This document shows positions 34,540-48,475 of a stretch of 64,000 nucleotides of DNA, one piece after another. The notes beneath the pieces are model-generated. The model was given only the letters and a program-made list of their open reading frames with translations, did no database searches and had not been told where the DNA came from. The DNA is from Paulownia fortunei (taxonomy: Eukaryota > Streptophyta > Magnoliopsida > Lamiales > Paulowniaceae): NCBI GenBank assembly GCA_019321725.1, contig CM033116.1, positions 8,078,841 to 8,142,840 on the forward strand, read 5' to 3'. The position numbers and the translations under genes were made by a program. Numbering within the stretch: position 1 is the stretch's first letter; each line of letters starts with the position of its first letter.

Positions 34540-34908
34540 GTTTTCTGAAACAAGCCTTGGGGCTTGTTTCAGGCCATACAAATTCTTTTTAAATTTGCAC
34601 ACAATGTTTTCTTTTCTTGTTTCTGAGAAATCTTCTGGTTGGTGCATATATATCTCATCATCCAACTCTTCATGAAGGAATGCAGTTTTCACGTCTAACT
34701 GTTCAAGATGAAGATTTTCATTAGCAATAATACTCAATATTGTTCTAATGGTATTGAACTTCACAACGAGAGCAAAAATGTCAGTATAGTCAACTCCTTC
34801 CTTTTGTTGGAATCCTTTGACAACTAGTCGAGCTTTGTATCTTTTGGAACCATCATACTCTTCTTTTACCCGATACACCAATTTGTTGTGAAGTGTTTTT
34901 TTTCCCAC
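34540..34908 (-). pseudogene. Copia RT N-terminal fragment
   Basis: Contains KRYKARLVVKGFQQKEGVDY, LEQLDVKTAFLHEELDDEIY and KKNLYGLKQAPR, the conserved first part of copia reverse transcriptase including the catalytic Asp of LDVKTAF. The catalytic YVDD region is not present because the element is cut just after this point. Confidence 0.85.
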
Positions 34909-35095
34909 GGGTAGTCAACTAGTTCCTATGTCTGGTTGGAGATAAGAGATTTCATCTCTTCTTTCATGGAAAGCTCCCACTTGCTGGCATCTTCAGTCTG
35001 ACAAGTTTCATCATAACATTCAAGCTCATCTCCATCAATCAATAAGAGATAGTTCATGTATCTTCTGTTAGGCATATAAGGTCAATGAGACCTTC

Positions 35096-35657
35096 TCAAT
35101 ACATGAGTTGGAGTAGGAGGCTGCGGTGTGTTAGATTGTTGCGCATTGTTCTGTCCAACGATTTCTCTAGTTGAGGACTTGCTATAATTGGCTCCGTCAT
35201 GGGACTATTTGGGACATCATCAATATTTACATCTGCAAACAATGACTTACTCTGCACTGAGTCGTTGGAGTTTGTTTTATACATGTCCTTGTACATCACC
35301 TTTTCGTTGAAAATCACATCTCTACTATGGATCACCTTCTTGTGTTCGTCATTCCAAATGCAGTAGCCAAACTCATCCTCGTCATAGCCGATGAAGGTGT
35401 ATTTCTTGGATTTGGGATCAAGCTTATTCCTGCCTTAATCACTAATATGCATATATGCTACAGAACCAAAAACTTTTAGATGTAATAGTTTTACCTCTTT
35501 TTTGTTCCATACCTCCTTTGGTATTTTGTGCTCCAATGGAGTCGATGGGCCTCAGTTGATCAAGTAAGATGTTGTGTTGACTACTTCTGCCCAAAACTGT
35601 TTTGATAGGCCTGATTGTATATGAATGCTTGGCTCTTTCTATCAACGTTCGACTCAT
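35096..35657 (-). pseudogene. Copia integrase C-terminal and linker fragments
   Basis: 35,657-35,442 begins MSRTLIERAK, the integrase segment near the last catalytic Glu, though the frame then wanders from the expected sequence. 35,335-35,096 has SRDVIFNEKVMYKDM, the typical linker just before RT in copia pols. Stops separate the pieces. Confidence 0.7.
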
Positions 35658-35873
35658 ACACTCAGCTACACCATTATGTTAAGGTGTACCTGGCACGATT
35701 CTCTTCATTCTGATCCCGTGCTCATAGTAGAACTTCTTGAATCTAGTGTCTTCATATTCACCACCATTGTCGGTTCTGAACTTTTAAATTTTCAAACCCA
35801 TCTCATTTTCAACCATAGCTTTCCATCTCTTGAAAATCTCAAACACTTCAGACTTATGCTTTAAAAAGTAAAC

Positions 35874-36128
35874 CTATACCTTTTGAGAGTGATCATCAAT
35901 GAAAGTTACGAAGTAGTGTTTTTTACTAATGGATGAGAATGTTGTTGGTCCCCAAACATCAGAATGAACGAGCTCTAGCCTTTCTTTATTTGGGATTCTG
36001 CCACTTGTTTGAAAGCTGACCCTCTTCTGCTTTTCAAGTATGCAATCTTCGCACATGTCTATCTCAACTAATTGTAGACCTGGAAGTTTCCCCTTCAAAT
36101 ACATAATTTTAATCACCTTTTCACTCAT
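35874..36128 (-). pseudogene. Copia integrase N-terminal fragment
   Basis: 84 codons with CEDCILEKQKRVSFQTS, the end of the zinc-binding segment, then LELVHSDVWGPTTFSSISKK and YFVTFIDDHSQKV. The aspartates of HSDVWGP and FIDD are the first catalytic and neighbouring conserved residues. A stop ends it before the middle of the core. Confidence 0.85.
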
Positions 36129-36140
36129 GTGACCTAGCCT

Positions 36141-36566
36141 CTAGTGCCACAGATTTAGAGTTTCATTGTCTGCTGCAACTGCAATCGAATAACGTGCTAT
36201 TGCTGTCATGTAAAGAGTGTTACTCTTCTTGCCTCGAGCAACCATCGTTGTACCCTTTGAAATTTTCCAATCATCACCATGTAATATTGTAGTGTAGTCT
36301 TTGCTAGCCAACTGCCCTACTAAGATTAAGTTTTTTCTCAGGTCAGGAATATGTCTGACATCCTTCAACTCCCAAACAGACCCGTTCAATTTAATCTTCA
36401 CTACACCTTTACCAACAATAGCACATGGTTGATCATCACCAAGATATACTTTTCCAAGATTTTCGGGGATATACCTTTCAAAGAATTCTTTCTGCGAAGT
36501 AGCATGGAACGATACTTCAGAGTCTAATACCCAAGACTCTTCCTTAGTCTCTAAAGAGCATATCAA
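36141..36566 (-). pseudogene. Copia protease and pre-integrase fragment
   Basis: 141 codons with ESWVLDSEVSFHATSQKEFF, where the active-site Asp and Ser are kept but the following Gly is replaced by Glu, and LKDVRHIPDLRKNLILVGQL, the conserved copia pre-integrase stretch. It ends NLWH, the start of the integrase zinc-binding motif. Confidence 0.85.
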
Positions 36567-36641
36567 CGCATCATCTCCTCCTGACGTGGAAGTAACATTT
36601 GCCTCTATCTTCGCCTCTTGGTCCTTTAGTACTTTTTTGTA

Positions 36642-37343
36642 TTAATTTTTGTAGTACCCGGTCTTCCTGTAGTTCCAAAACTCAATGATTTTCGAATTAT
36701 GAGAATTATTGGGATTCCTGGATTTAGACATCATGTCCTTTGATCTACTACGGTAGTTTAATATGCCATGTCCATTCCCTCTGGTTGAATTTCTTCCTCT
36801 TGACTCTGTATGTAAAAGTGAAGAGGTTGATGATTCACCCGACTCTTTCTGTTGGATCTCTTCACTGAGAATGAGATCACGAACATCGTCAAATTTCAAC
36901 TTATTGCTTCTCAACAAGCTACTCACAGTCGTGACAGTAGTATTCCAGTTTTCTAGTAGAGAAGACAAAAGTATTAATGATCGTACTTCTTCATCGAATT
37001 CAATTCCAACTGAACTCAATTGGGTTGTGACTATGTTAAGTTCATTGAAATGTTGAGCTACCGATGCGCCTTCTGTCATCCGCAAATTGAACAAATGCCT
37101 TATCAAGTGAATTTTATTTGAGGTCGATGGCTTCTCATACATACTGGAGAGAGCTGTCATAAGACCCACCGTGGTCTTTTCCTTAGCTATGTTGAAAGCA
37201 ATATTACAGAATAACGTCAATTGGATAACTTCAAAGGCTTGTCTGTCGAGAAGATTCCAATCTGCTTCTTTCATAGCATCTGGCTTCTTCCGTGAGAGAG
37301 GTTGATACAGGTTTCTTTGATATAGATAATCCTCTATCTGCAT
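36642..37343 (-). pseudogene. Copia gag (UBN2-type) fragment
   Basis: 233 codons with MKEADWNLLDRQAFEVIQLT, LMTALSSMYEKPSTSNKIHL and SLLRSNKLKFDDVRDLILSE, typical of the UBN2-type gag domain of plant copia elements. The C-terminal end turns basic and Ser/Asn-rich. A zinc knuckle expected after it is not preserved (it reads WNYRKTGYYKN). Confidence 0.85.
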
Positions 37344-37460
37344 TTTTCAGAACCCAAAATCTATGCCATCGAATTTCTCGAGTTTCACATTCCCTTCATC
37401 TGTGGCCATCGCTCCCACTCGAATCTGACTTCCTCCGGATTATTTCTGACTATTCTTGGA

Positions 37461-37472
37461 GTTTTGATACTA
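37461..37472 (-). other. Primer binding site of the copia element
   Basis: TAGTATCAAAAC on the minus strand, matching the Met-type TGGTATCAGAGC at 9 of 12 positions, all differences being G to A. It directly follows the LTR end CCCAACA at 37,475. Confidence 0.55.
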
Positions 37473-37474
37473 GT

Positions 37475-37890
37475 TGTTGGGAAATTATAAAAATTCTCAA
37501 TAAATCAGATTAGTGAGAATGAAAATAATACGCACAAATTTGATAACAGAGTTCGGCCAATAATGTCTACGCCTCCGGACCTGCTGCACATCGTTTTACT
37601 AAAAAGAAAAAAAATACAAGTATTTACAATACTTACAACTCACAACCCACACAATAATTTTTCTTCACAAAATTCTTTCACAAACTTTCTTTTAAACTTT
37701 TCCCTCAAACTCTCTCTAATTCTTTAATTTTAGGATAATATACAAATGAGAGTTATGGGGATTTATATAAGTTTCAAAAAATATAAGTGGGTGGAATTTA
37801 GACAAAAAATTAGATTAGACACCTTAATTAATAATTATCTAATATTAGGCGCTCTTCATTTTTTACAAAAAATGTTGGGACATTTTCTTG
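37475..37890 (-). mobile_element. Copia 5' LTR
   Basis: About 415 bp ending CCCAACA beside the primer site. A TATA-like TTATATAAATCC sits on the minus strand at about 37,770-37,759, in a suitable position for the LTR promoter. The outer boundary is uncertain (a TGTCAAGAAA start near 37,893 is one candidate). Confidence 0.55.
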
Positions 37891-38059
37891 ACACGAAATC
37901 CCCATGAATGGAAATAACCTTGTAATCTCTCTGGCTATTCCACTCTTGGAATATTAACTTAGTGACTTCCCAATTTAAACAAGAATAATTATCATGAGAT
38001 ACTTGAAATGTAGCATTTTAAGAACCCTCTCCTTGCTTTACAGAAACATCCGATAACTA

Positions 38060-39610
38060 ATTAAATTGGATCTTAATTAGTTCAAATGAATTATATTATA
38101 TCGGTAAACTAATAATAATTTAGTAACATATCGCATAAAGAAACAAATGAGGGAATAACAGCATGTACCTTTTATGAGTTTTATCGAAATCTAGGGTATC
38201 ATATATGTAGACAATGTTAAACATAGACGAAGGACGATTATTCCGCGGAATGCGTTTCCACAAAATTTGGACTATCTTTCCCATGAACCATCTCAAACGC
38301 TTTTAAAAACTTGAATACGTTTTTTGGTCTAGGTTGAAGAACAAAATAGCCGTTGTTAACAATAAGTCAACTATAAGACGGAATGAATGAGGTCGAAAAA
38401 CTTAATATGAACAAATATAAATAAAAAATTGTGAAATGGAAGTTATGTTTCGTGTGTACTTCTGCTAATACTTAAAATCACAATATGTATATATTCTGCG
38501 CGAGAAATAAGAATGTATAAAACGTGATGGTATTAATATTTGCTTGAGTTTAACAAGCAATTAAGAAGTTCGAATCACTTGTAAAAGTATAGAACTATAT
38601 GTTTGCTTGTAGGGCATTTTATTGAATGGTTATGACTCTTACCTTTTTTTAAGATGGAAATGAAGGACATCACTAGATTGGGATATCTGGGATTACGTAC
38701 TTAATCTATAGTTTATAGAATACAATCGTATAATAACTTGTTAAACGGCATATCAAGAGAAAATAAATTAATATGAAATTAAACAGTTTAAAATATTCAC
38801 ACTTCTGGTACAATTAGAACCCAATATTTCAGGATTACGAAGATTTCGAATTTTCATTTTATCACTTATGCTGGTGTGATGGCAATATAATGGCATTTAA
38901 TTCCTTTATTCTTTGGTTTTTCTCCTTAACAGTCATAATTAGGAAAATGCTGACATCAAGACAATATTTGACGGGTGATGGAGATATTAGATTATAAGCC
39001 GACCTAAATGAAATTGAATTTTCTTGTTGACGGAATTTTAAAAACAAATTTCATGAGTTCTCTTGCATAAAATTTATCATTTAAACGAGGATCTTTTATA
39101 GTTAATTCACTACTTTTTTCTTGTGTTTAATGCTTTCAAAAGGATCAGAAACCAATTACAAAATGAAAGGGCTTCAATTCCACAATCCAAGGGTTTCTAT
39201 GGGTGGTTAACTTCAAATCTTGATAATAAACTTGGCTTCAAATTATACCTTCATTTTCACTCGAAAATAGCATAAAAAGAACAGCCTTTTTCTCTCTTGT
39301 TTTCTTACTTTTTTTTTATAGGGTAGGTTTTTTCTCTTGTTAAGTGGGAGAAAATATGGGGGAAGTTTTTTTTCGTTGGTTATGGGTGGTTTTATTCTTA
39401 AAAAAATCACTCCCCAAAAATTCAATTTTTAAATTTTTTAGATCGAATTACTCTCATGAACAACCAACCAGATAACTCATTTTTCTTACACTTGTCAAAC
39501 CAATTGTTGCAAATCACAAATGAAAAACTCGTGCATACACGCACACAATGCGTTAAGGAAATTAATAATCTCAAAATTCGTTATTGAATAATCTTGATGT
39601 GTAATATATT
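38060..39610. repeat. Decayed tandem array of non-coding blocks, unit II (first part)
   Basis: Partner of unit I blocks at 30,085-30,700 and 33,150-33,280, in roughly the same order with indels. A minus open frame of 61 codons at 38,862-39,047 and another at 39,243-39,425 have no recognisable motif and overlap repeat DNA. Confidence 0.6.
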
Positions 39611-40210
39611 TACACTACGTTTCTTTCTAGGATATTGATGAGGAAAGAAAAATAGTAAGACTAGGTCAAAATAAAATAAAATAATACAAAATTAAAAACT
39701 AGTTTCATTGTTGGTGAAAGTAACAGAGCGGATGGAGGTGGTGGCTATTTTGGAGCTATAAAGAGGAGAAAATAATTATTTCCAATGGGTTTTTTCTCTT
39801 TTCCGTCACTTAATTTTTTTTTAAGAAAAGTAAGTTTTCTGGATTATAAGATATTTTTTCTCAATCTTATTTTTACTTAATATTTTCTCCACCAACCAAA
39901 CAAAACATCTAATATTGTTTTCACCAGTACCAATCACGATATAATGATAATAAAATAATACTTTTTGAGTTGAGATGATAGTTTAAATATAAATTATATT
40001 TAAAAAAATTTAATCATCTCTTTAGACTTTCTTAAAAAAATGGAGCATTTTTAAAACAACATAGCAAAGATATTATAATGTCAAAAATGGAGAGAGTTCA
40101 TATTTTACCAACGAATATGCAAGTATATTAACTAAAATAATAATATGTTCTTCCTAAAATAAAAGTTTAGTTGGAACCATACAAAGTTTTAGATAAAAAT
40201 TAAAAAATGG
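39611..40210. other. AT-rich intergenic DNA
   Basis: No open frame of note. 39,700-39,910 has a GC-richer patch (gatggaggtggtggct) and a 'ccaaccaaacaaaaca' end reminiscent of MITE termini, but I could not pair it with a left end. Confidence 0.35.
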
Positions 40211-41221
40211 ATCAATTTTACTTTACCCCGTTATTCTTGTTGATTATTATTTTATACATTTTTTCTTTCTTTTGTCTCACTTCATCTTCTTGTATCCTCA
40301 TTCTTTCTCATTTTATCATTTTATTCTTTATTGTTCACTTTACCACTATATGTTCTTGAAAAACAATCAAATTGTCCCTACTTATTATTTTTAGTGAAAT
40401 TACTTTAGAATTAGTATATTTATATTTATGTTCTAATATTTATTTCATCTTGATTAATTAATACTTAACATTAAATTCATTTACAGTTTTATTTTACTTA
40501 AATTTTAATAATTATTTTTAATTTAACATAGTTTCTATTAAATTACTATGTAGTAAGATATTTTTTATTAGCTAATACGCTTTATTTATGAATTTTCTAC
40601 TCATTTTAAATCTAATAGGAAATATATTTTCAAACAATATTTTATTAAATATATACAAAATTAGTAATAAATTTATTATTATTTTTGAAATTATCATACA
40701 TTCATAAAAACTATGTTAAATTCAAAAATTATTTCCAAGAGATTTAGTTAATTCCATTAACAATGAGAAATTTATTATTACTATTTTACGTATTTAACAA
40801 AATATCATGTAGAAATATATTATATATCTTTTATATTTATGATGAGTAGAAAATTTATAAGTAAAATGTGTTAGCTAATAAAAAATATTTAATATACAAA
40901 TTTAATAGGAAATATGCTAATAAAAGAAAGCCATTAAAATTTAAGAACAAAAAAAATTACATGAATTTAACGTTATGTGTTAATTAATTAAGTTAAAAAA
41001 GTTATTAGAATATAAATACGAGTATACTAATTTAAAGCATTTTAAAGTAATTTTATTATAAATAATAGGTAATTGCTATTTTTTTTTTTTTTTTTTAAGA
41101 AATAGGGGTAAAGTACTAAAGTGAGACAATAAGAGTACAAGGGGTAAAATGAGATATAATGAGAGATAAAATTGTAAAGTTGATACTCAACAAGAGTAGA
41201 ATGAGTTAAAGTAAAATTAAC
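40211..41221. repeat. Long inverted repeat / hairpin-forming MITE-like element
   Basis: The left arm from 40,211 ('aattttactttacccc', 'ttcttgttga') is the inverted partner of the right arm ending at 41,221 ('tcaacaagagtaga', 'gttaaagtaaaatt'). The pairing continues inward: 40,565-40,615 (ttttttattagctaatacg, then gaattttctactcat) pairs with 40,845-40,890 (gatgagtagaaaatt, then gttagctaataaaaaa). The axis is near 40,720, giving arms of roughly 450-500 bp with some mismatches. A Stowaway-like 'ggagacagatggagta' lies outside the right arm at 41,375-41,390. No coding. Likely a large MITE. Confidence 0.75.
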
Positions 41222-43280
41222 CCTTACAAAAGTGTAAGTTTTGTGTACTATTACATTATTACCTTACAAATAACAGTTGAAAGTAGTGGTGATATATCAT
41301 TACTTTAATTAAAAAAATAATTAAAAATAAAATAAAATTATTTTAAGACATAAAAAAATAAGAGTAATAAATTGGAGACAGATGGAGTATATTTTTACAC
41401 TTGGAACCTTATTCTAATACAAGTTTTCTTGTATTTATCCAACTAATTTACCAAATTTTCTTAAGTGTTAAATTCATGTTATCCAATGTACCATAGGGTA
41501 TGTATCAATTACCCCTAATTTTAAAAAAATTATATTGATAGACAATACACCCAAGCTAAATACCTATATAAATTCACTTTATCACCTCTATGATAACCTA
41601 TAAAGTAGCTTTGCTCCTTGCAATTAAATGTAAATTAATTTACCCTAAATTTTATTCGCTGCTAATGTGATTAAATAAATTAGCCTCCAAATTAAGTCAA
41701 AATTAGATAAATAAAGTAATATGATTACAATAGTATCACGAAAAGACAAATTAGACTAAAACGATCTTATGTAAATTTAAATTACTACCATTTTATTTTA
41801 TTTTTTAGAAAGCATCTCATGGATTTTATTTTATTTTTCACTCACATTAAAAGAAATTCCATGACATTTTTTATTTTTTAAATTTAATTGAAATTTCACA
41901 AATAAATAACTACAGATTATAAAAAGTAACATAAATAGCTTTATCAGTTTATCTTAATAAATAATAGAATATTCAAAAAATAAATTATTAGTTTTACTAA
42001 AAAAATATTACTCTAACAATGACGGTGTAAGTTGATAACATTGACGGGTAGAAATAAGAATTAGGATATTAATAGAAGTCTGGTATATATTAATCCTTCG
42101 GTACAATTTAATTTGCAATACTAATTTTTCTATGTGAAATTTAGAATTTATTTAATAAGCATTAAAATTTGGGGTTATATTAGTTTATAGCATTTAATAG
42201 GTATAAATTAATTTAATTTTAATTTGTAGCATTTATTTATAAAAGTAAAACCAAAATTAGAAGACAAAAGATAACAAAAAAAAATGTTATAATTTTTAAT
42301 AAAGCAACTAAGGATTTCTTAGTGGAGAAAAGAGATGCTTTCTAAAGCAATATATACATGTGTGTATATATATGTGTATATACATATATATATGTAAGAT
42401 GTTAGTCATGTAAATTTTGGTGACTTGATTTTAATTTTAATGTATATACTCTATACCATTGAAACCATATTTTGCTATTTATGTAATTTAAATTTCATTG
42501 AAGGTTAATTTATTTAATAAAGTTATTATTAAATAAAATTTAGATTAAATTGATATTTAATTATTGAGGGGGTAAACCATTATATAATCTATATAGTAGA
42601 TAGGGCAAAGTGAATTTTTTCTTTTACTTAGTTCATGGGAATTTTTTTGCATTACATTAACCATTTTAGTTTAAGGGGTCGTTCAAAAAAAATTATAATT
42701 ATTAGTGTCAACCCCATTATTACTATGTATTTGACATCACCTAAAATATTATTCAAATGAATTTACCAATTACTTTGTGGGAGCATGTATCTGGGGGAAG
42801 TCTCTTCACTATTATGACCTAAAGCTAGCAACTGATAAGCCAACAGCTGATCTTTCTAAGTTACTGAGAAACATAGTTGTAACTATCAATAACCCTTTGC
42901 CTAAGAAAACTTAATACGATATATTTTTAATTCTAGGACTAATCAAAGAATCTGACTAAGCTATAGCGAGTTAAAAATAATAATAATTCAAATTTTAGTT
43001 GATAAATCCTAGTGATAACTAATGTTCATTTGTATAAAGACCAGATATGAGTTTGACTGTTGACATTATGTGGAGGTCAGGCTAGCTAATGTTCAATTTT
43101 TACTTGATGTTACTACTACTAAGTACTAAATTCTTAGAAAGAGGATGAAGTGTTAAGCACTGAATGGAATTTAGGTGACACTTTTTCCTTTTTTCTTTCT
43201 TTTTTTTCCCCTAAAATTTACAAATATCCTATTATCTGTCAATTGATATTGCTGACATCAAGACTTAAAATATGGCACAC
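41222..43280. repeat. Decayed tandem array, unit II (last part), and AT-rich DNA
   Basis: 41,400-41,460 and 42,780-42,960 match unit I at 32,370-32,430 and 32,510-32,640; 43,250-43,265 ('ctgacatcaagac') matches 33,187-33,199. In between is AT-rich DNA with no gene, including an alternating TATG/TGTA stretch at 42,350-42,396. Confidence 0.5.
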
Positions 43281-44168
43281 TAATAGCGTCCTTATGTGTA
43301 TATCATAGGCTTGTTCGCATCCACCTATTTTTTAACATAGATATCACAATTTGCTTATCACAAAAAAGGGAAGGGCTCATTACACAAGGAATTTTCTGAT
43401 ATTTTAAGAATTTTTTTTTAATCCAAGCTTTACAGGTTTTCATTAATTCCCGTAATTTCAAAAAAATTCTTTTCGATTTGCACAACAGGAAGTTAAGGAA
43501 ACACAAGAGAATTGTCTTAACAGAACAAGTGAAAGCCTTGTCTAGTTTTGTCAAGAAATGCAAAAGAAGTTTAAAAAATTTACAGCACAAATTCAAGATG
43601 GAAATCCTAAAGAAAAGAAGTCATTAAACAACACAACTTCCACAGAACTATTCCACTGCTCCAATGCTACTAGTAACTATTAATCCTTTGTCTTGCAGTT
43701 CGGTTGTACAAGGAACAATATCGAGTCATCTAAGGCCAGAAGCTCTATTACAGAGGTAACTACCAAGATAAATCCAGTATAAAACAGGAGGCATGTGCTC
43801 ACAAGCCAACTACCCTCCTCCCAAACCCCACCCATCCCCTACCCCACAAATCCCCCGCCACACTTCCGTAGAGGCATATAAAGCGCTTACTGTGAAGAAG
43901 CTCCACAAGGACCACAACCATCAAACAGACAAAATGCAGCAAATTAACATAATCAACCACAGGTCAGTCGTTCAAATATGAACTTTATGGCATGGGAGTT
44001 GATACAAAATGCAAATCATTATGTAAAAAGGAATAATTGTACTTTAATTTCATGTCAAGACAGCAAAACTCAACTAAGTGCAAATCTAACAATTCATCAC
44101 GACAAAGTATCAATATCCTGCACGATCATACAATAAAAGTCCAAAAATTGTTTCGTGCACAAGCTAAA
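43281..44168. other. Downstream region of RPL35
   Basis: The RPL35 3' untranslated region should lie just below 44,169 on the minus strand. Open frames of 97 (minus) and 62 (plus) codons have no recognisable motifs. A dense cluster of C runs at 43,813-43,856 is described separately. Confidence 0.5.
43813..43856 (-). promoter_or_regulatory. Potential G-quadruplex, G-run cluster downstream of RPL35
   Basis: Seven runs of at least three Cs on the plus strand within 44 bp (43,813-815, 820-822, 826-829, 831-833, 836-839, 842-845, 852-856) give seven G runs on the minus strand, the sense strand of RPL35. Loops are 1-6 bases. This stands out sharply in AT-rich DNA. It lies about 310 bp after the RPL35 stop codon, near where transcription may terminate. 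A regulatory role is inference. Confidence 0.45.
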
Positions 44169-46222
<2,054 letters not shown>

Positions 46223-46260
46223 TTCTAGTTTCTTCTTCCTCGGCTTTCTGTGTGGGGAGG

Positions 46261-46268
46261 TAGGGTTT
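46261..46268 (-). promoter_or_regulatory. Telo-box-like motif in RPL35 5' region
   Basis: AAACCCTA on the minus strand about 40 bp upstream of the start codon, followed by two further AACCCCAAACCCC-like repeats up to 46,290. Telo boxes are common just downstream of transcription starts in plant ribosomal protein genes. Confidence 0.6.
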
Positions 46269-46330
46269 GGGGTTGGGGTTTGGGGTTGGCGGATGAGTAG
46301 AATGGAGAGATGCCGCTGCTGAAAAGTGAG

Positions 46331-46338
46331 AACCCTAA
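46331..46338. promoter_or_regulatory. Telo box of RPL35 promoter
   Basis: AACCCTAA on the plus strand, about 110 bp upstream of the start codon. In plants this motif acts together with site II elements to drive expression of translation genes in growing cells. Confidence 0.65.
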
Positions 46339-46356
46339 TGTATTTATCTATTGATT

Positions 46357-46512
46357 TGGGCTGGGCTGTTCGAATATTGGGATTACGCGCTAACTTCTTC
46401 TTGGGCTGTCAAGAATATAGTCCAATATAATTGGAATTGGATTCAAATCTGCACAGCCCAACTCTAAAAATAGAACAAAGAACTATAAGTCAAAGTGTCC
46501 CCCGCGGGCCCA
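46357..46512. promoter_or_regulatory. Cluster of five site II elements (TGGGCY)
   Basis: TGGGCT at 46,357-46,362, 46,362-46,367 and 46,402-46,407 on the plus strand, and AGCCCA at 46,455-46,460 and GGCCCA at 46,507-46,512 (the reverse orientation). Site II motifs bind TCP-type factors and, paired with a telo box, are the classic promoter of plant ribosomal protein genes. Their position directly upstream of RPL35 supports the gene call. Confidence 0.7.
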
Positions 46513-48475
46513 TTTCAATTTGCGATGGTTCTCTAGTAATTTAAGTTCAAGTTCGTCATCTAGTAGAGGTCGAACTCACCTATATAAAAATAATTCTAAT
46601 CCAAAAATATTCTGAATTATATAATTTAATTATTTTAAATGTAATTATAAGTATTAATGATTTGAGGTTTGAATTTTTGATAAATAACTCTTTGATAAAA
46701 TATTCTAAAAAAATTATTTAAAGACCAAATCATTCACGTACTTGTAGAGAAAAAACATTATATCTTTTAGAAAATAAATTGTAGTTATTTTATACTGCAT
46801 AATTCTTTAAAAATAAGTAATCGATTAAAATTAAAGTTTAAGTCATATTTACTAAAATAAAAGGTATGTTATACGCTTAAAATAAATGCTTAATCTAAAA
46901 ATATTAATTGAGAGACATCTTTGAAAATGCATAAAACTGAATAAATTGTAAGACTTTAAACTACAAGATATGTATAGAAATTATGTTATTATTTATGTAT
47001 GAAAAAAGTAAATTTGAAAATAACCCTAATTTGATTTTTTTGAAAATTATAATTCTGATGATTATATTATTAAAGTTAGAATTTGCAACTAAATTGGAGT
47101 CTCTTGTATTAAAAATAAATAAATTCAGATCTCACACTGTGTTTTATAAATTATGCATTTGAAAAATTGTGAACTAATATTTATTAGTATTAGTCCGCTA
47201 CCCTAGCATTAAGGAATTCTACTCTTATATAATTTAAAGTTTAAATTTTTTTCTCACTCGTTTCTGTTTTTAAAACATAATGTGCCCTGTGACAATTATT
47301 GTCCTTCTTTGATAATTATATGGATGGGTTTATTTGGTCTTTCAAAAAAAATATTATAATATTTGATCAAATAGTGCCACAAGAAAGATTTTGCCAAAAA
47401 AATTAAACATAAATCAAAATACAGAGGAGGTGAATATAAATCTTCCTTTTATTGTTATATGAATTTAACCATAAAGTTATGTTTGGCACCCACTAAAGAA
47501 TTGAAATGTCTAATCAATTTAAAATTCAAGGTCCAAATTGATATAAAATAATTAACTTAAATAATTTTTACTCATTTTAAACATGATCTCAAATCTAAAT
47601 TTTGGTCTAATATTTTTCTTCGAATTATTATGAAAAAACTTCCCTTATATCTCTCACAAAAGGACTATCTAAATTTATTCGTCCATCCAATTGTTTGCAC
47701 CGGCTCTTCAACTGTTTTACCGCCTAGCTTAGAACCGACGGAAATCAAACCACTTTAATGACCCCTTCATATACATATATATATATATATATGTGTGTGT
47801 GTGTATCAGAGCTGGGATGAATTAAACCAATTAGTTATGAATTAATTACTTTATCTTCTTGCTTAAATTCTATCAATCTTTCTTATGTAGTACGTGTAGT
47901 ATGATGATCCGTCCAAAAATATTTACTAAAGATTTCTTCTATATTTGTTTAACTTTTTACAATCATGTAACTTCTTCCAATTGCAACCATGACATACTCG
48001 CAAATAAAGCTGAATTTTTCAAAATAGTTAGCATAAGCATTCAATATGTAATCAATATATTCATATCCTCATATACTAATTGAACCTAAACTATTCTAAA
48101 TAAACTATTCTAATTTTATTCTAATTTTGTATTGCAGTATTGTACTTTATCATTACGTCAAATATATATGATTCACATTCAAATGTTAATTAAAAAAAAT
48201 ATTTTATGTACCTTGTATTTTATATGACATAAAATAAAAGATAAAATACTAATTTGTAATAAATAATTTAAAATTCTTAAATATTTTATTTTTACTCTCT
48301 TAAATTAAAAGATGATGCACCAATTTCTAGCAATCATCTAAAACAAACTTGAAGGTTTGGCAAGAACATACTTCCAATTTCCAACTCCCAAGATTCTAAT
48401 ACAACTTTCCAGTTCATAACAAGCACACAAAAAACAAACATGTACATTGTACAGCAATTCCCATCAAACAAATTA
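46513..48475. other. Intergenic between RPL35 and the dirigent gene
   Basis: AT-rich. A compound (AT)n(GT)n microsatellite lies at 47,771-47,808. No open frame longer than 74 codons and no terminal repeats recognised. Confidence 0.5.
47771..47808. repeat. (AT)n(GT)n microsatellite
   Basis: Run of 'atatat' units followed by 'gtgtgtgtgtg', in the RPL35-dirigent intergenic region. Confidence 0.9.

Larger units (their letters stand above)
34492..37890 (-). mobile_element. Truncated Ty1/copia retrotransposon
   Basis: Copia order on the minus strand: 5' LTR (about 37,890-37,475), Met-type primer site (37,472-37,461), gag (37,343-36,642), protease (36,566-36,141), integrase (36,128 to about 35,450), linker (about 35,335-35,096) and RT (34,908-34,540). 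The element stops within RT shortly after YGLKQAPR, so the rest of RT, RNase H and the 3' LTR are missing. Frames are largely open but broken by stops. Protein identity to known copia gag-pol looks high by eye, so this copy is younger than the gypsy elements. Confidence 0.85.

Noticed and set aside
43695..43758. Possible plus-strand exon with 'ttgcag' and 'gagGTAACT' boundaries
   Set aside because: Short, no recognisable product, and lies in the 3' flank of RPL35; splice-like ends occur by chance this often.
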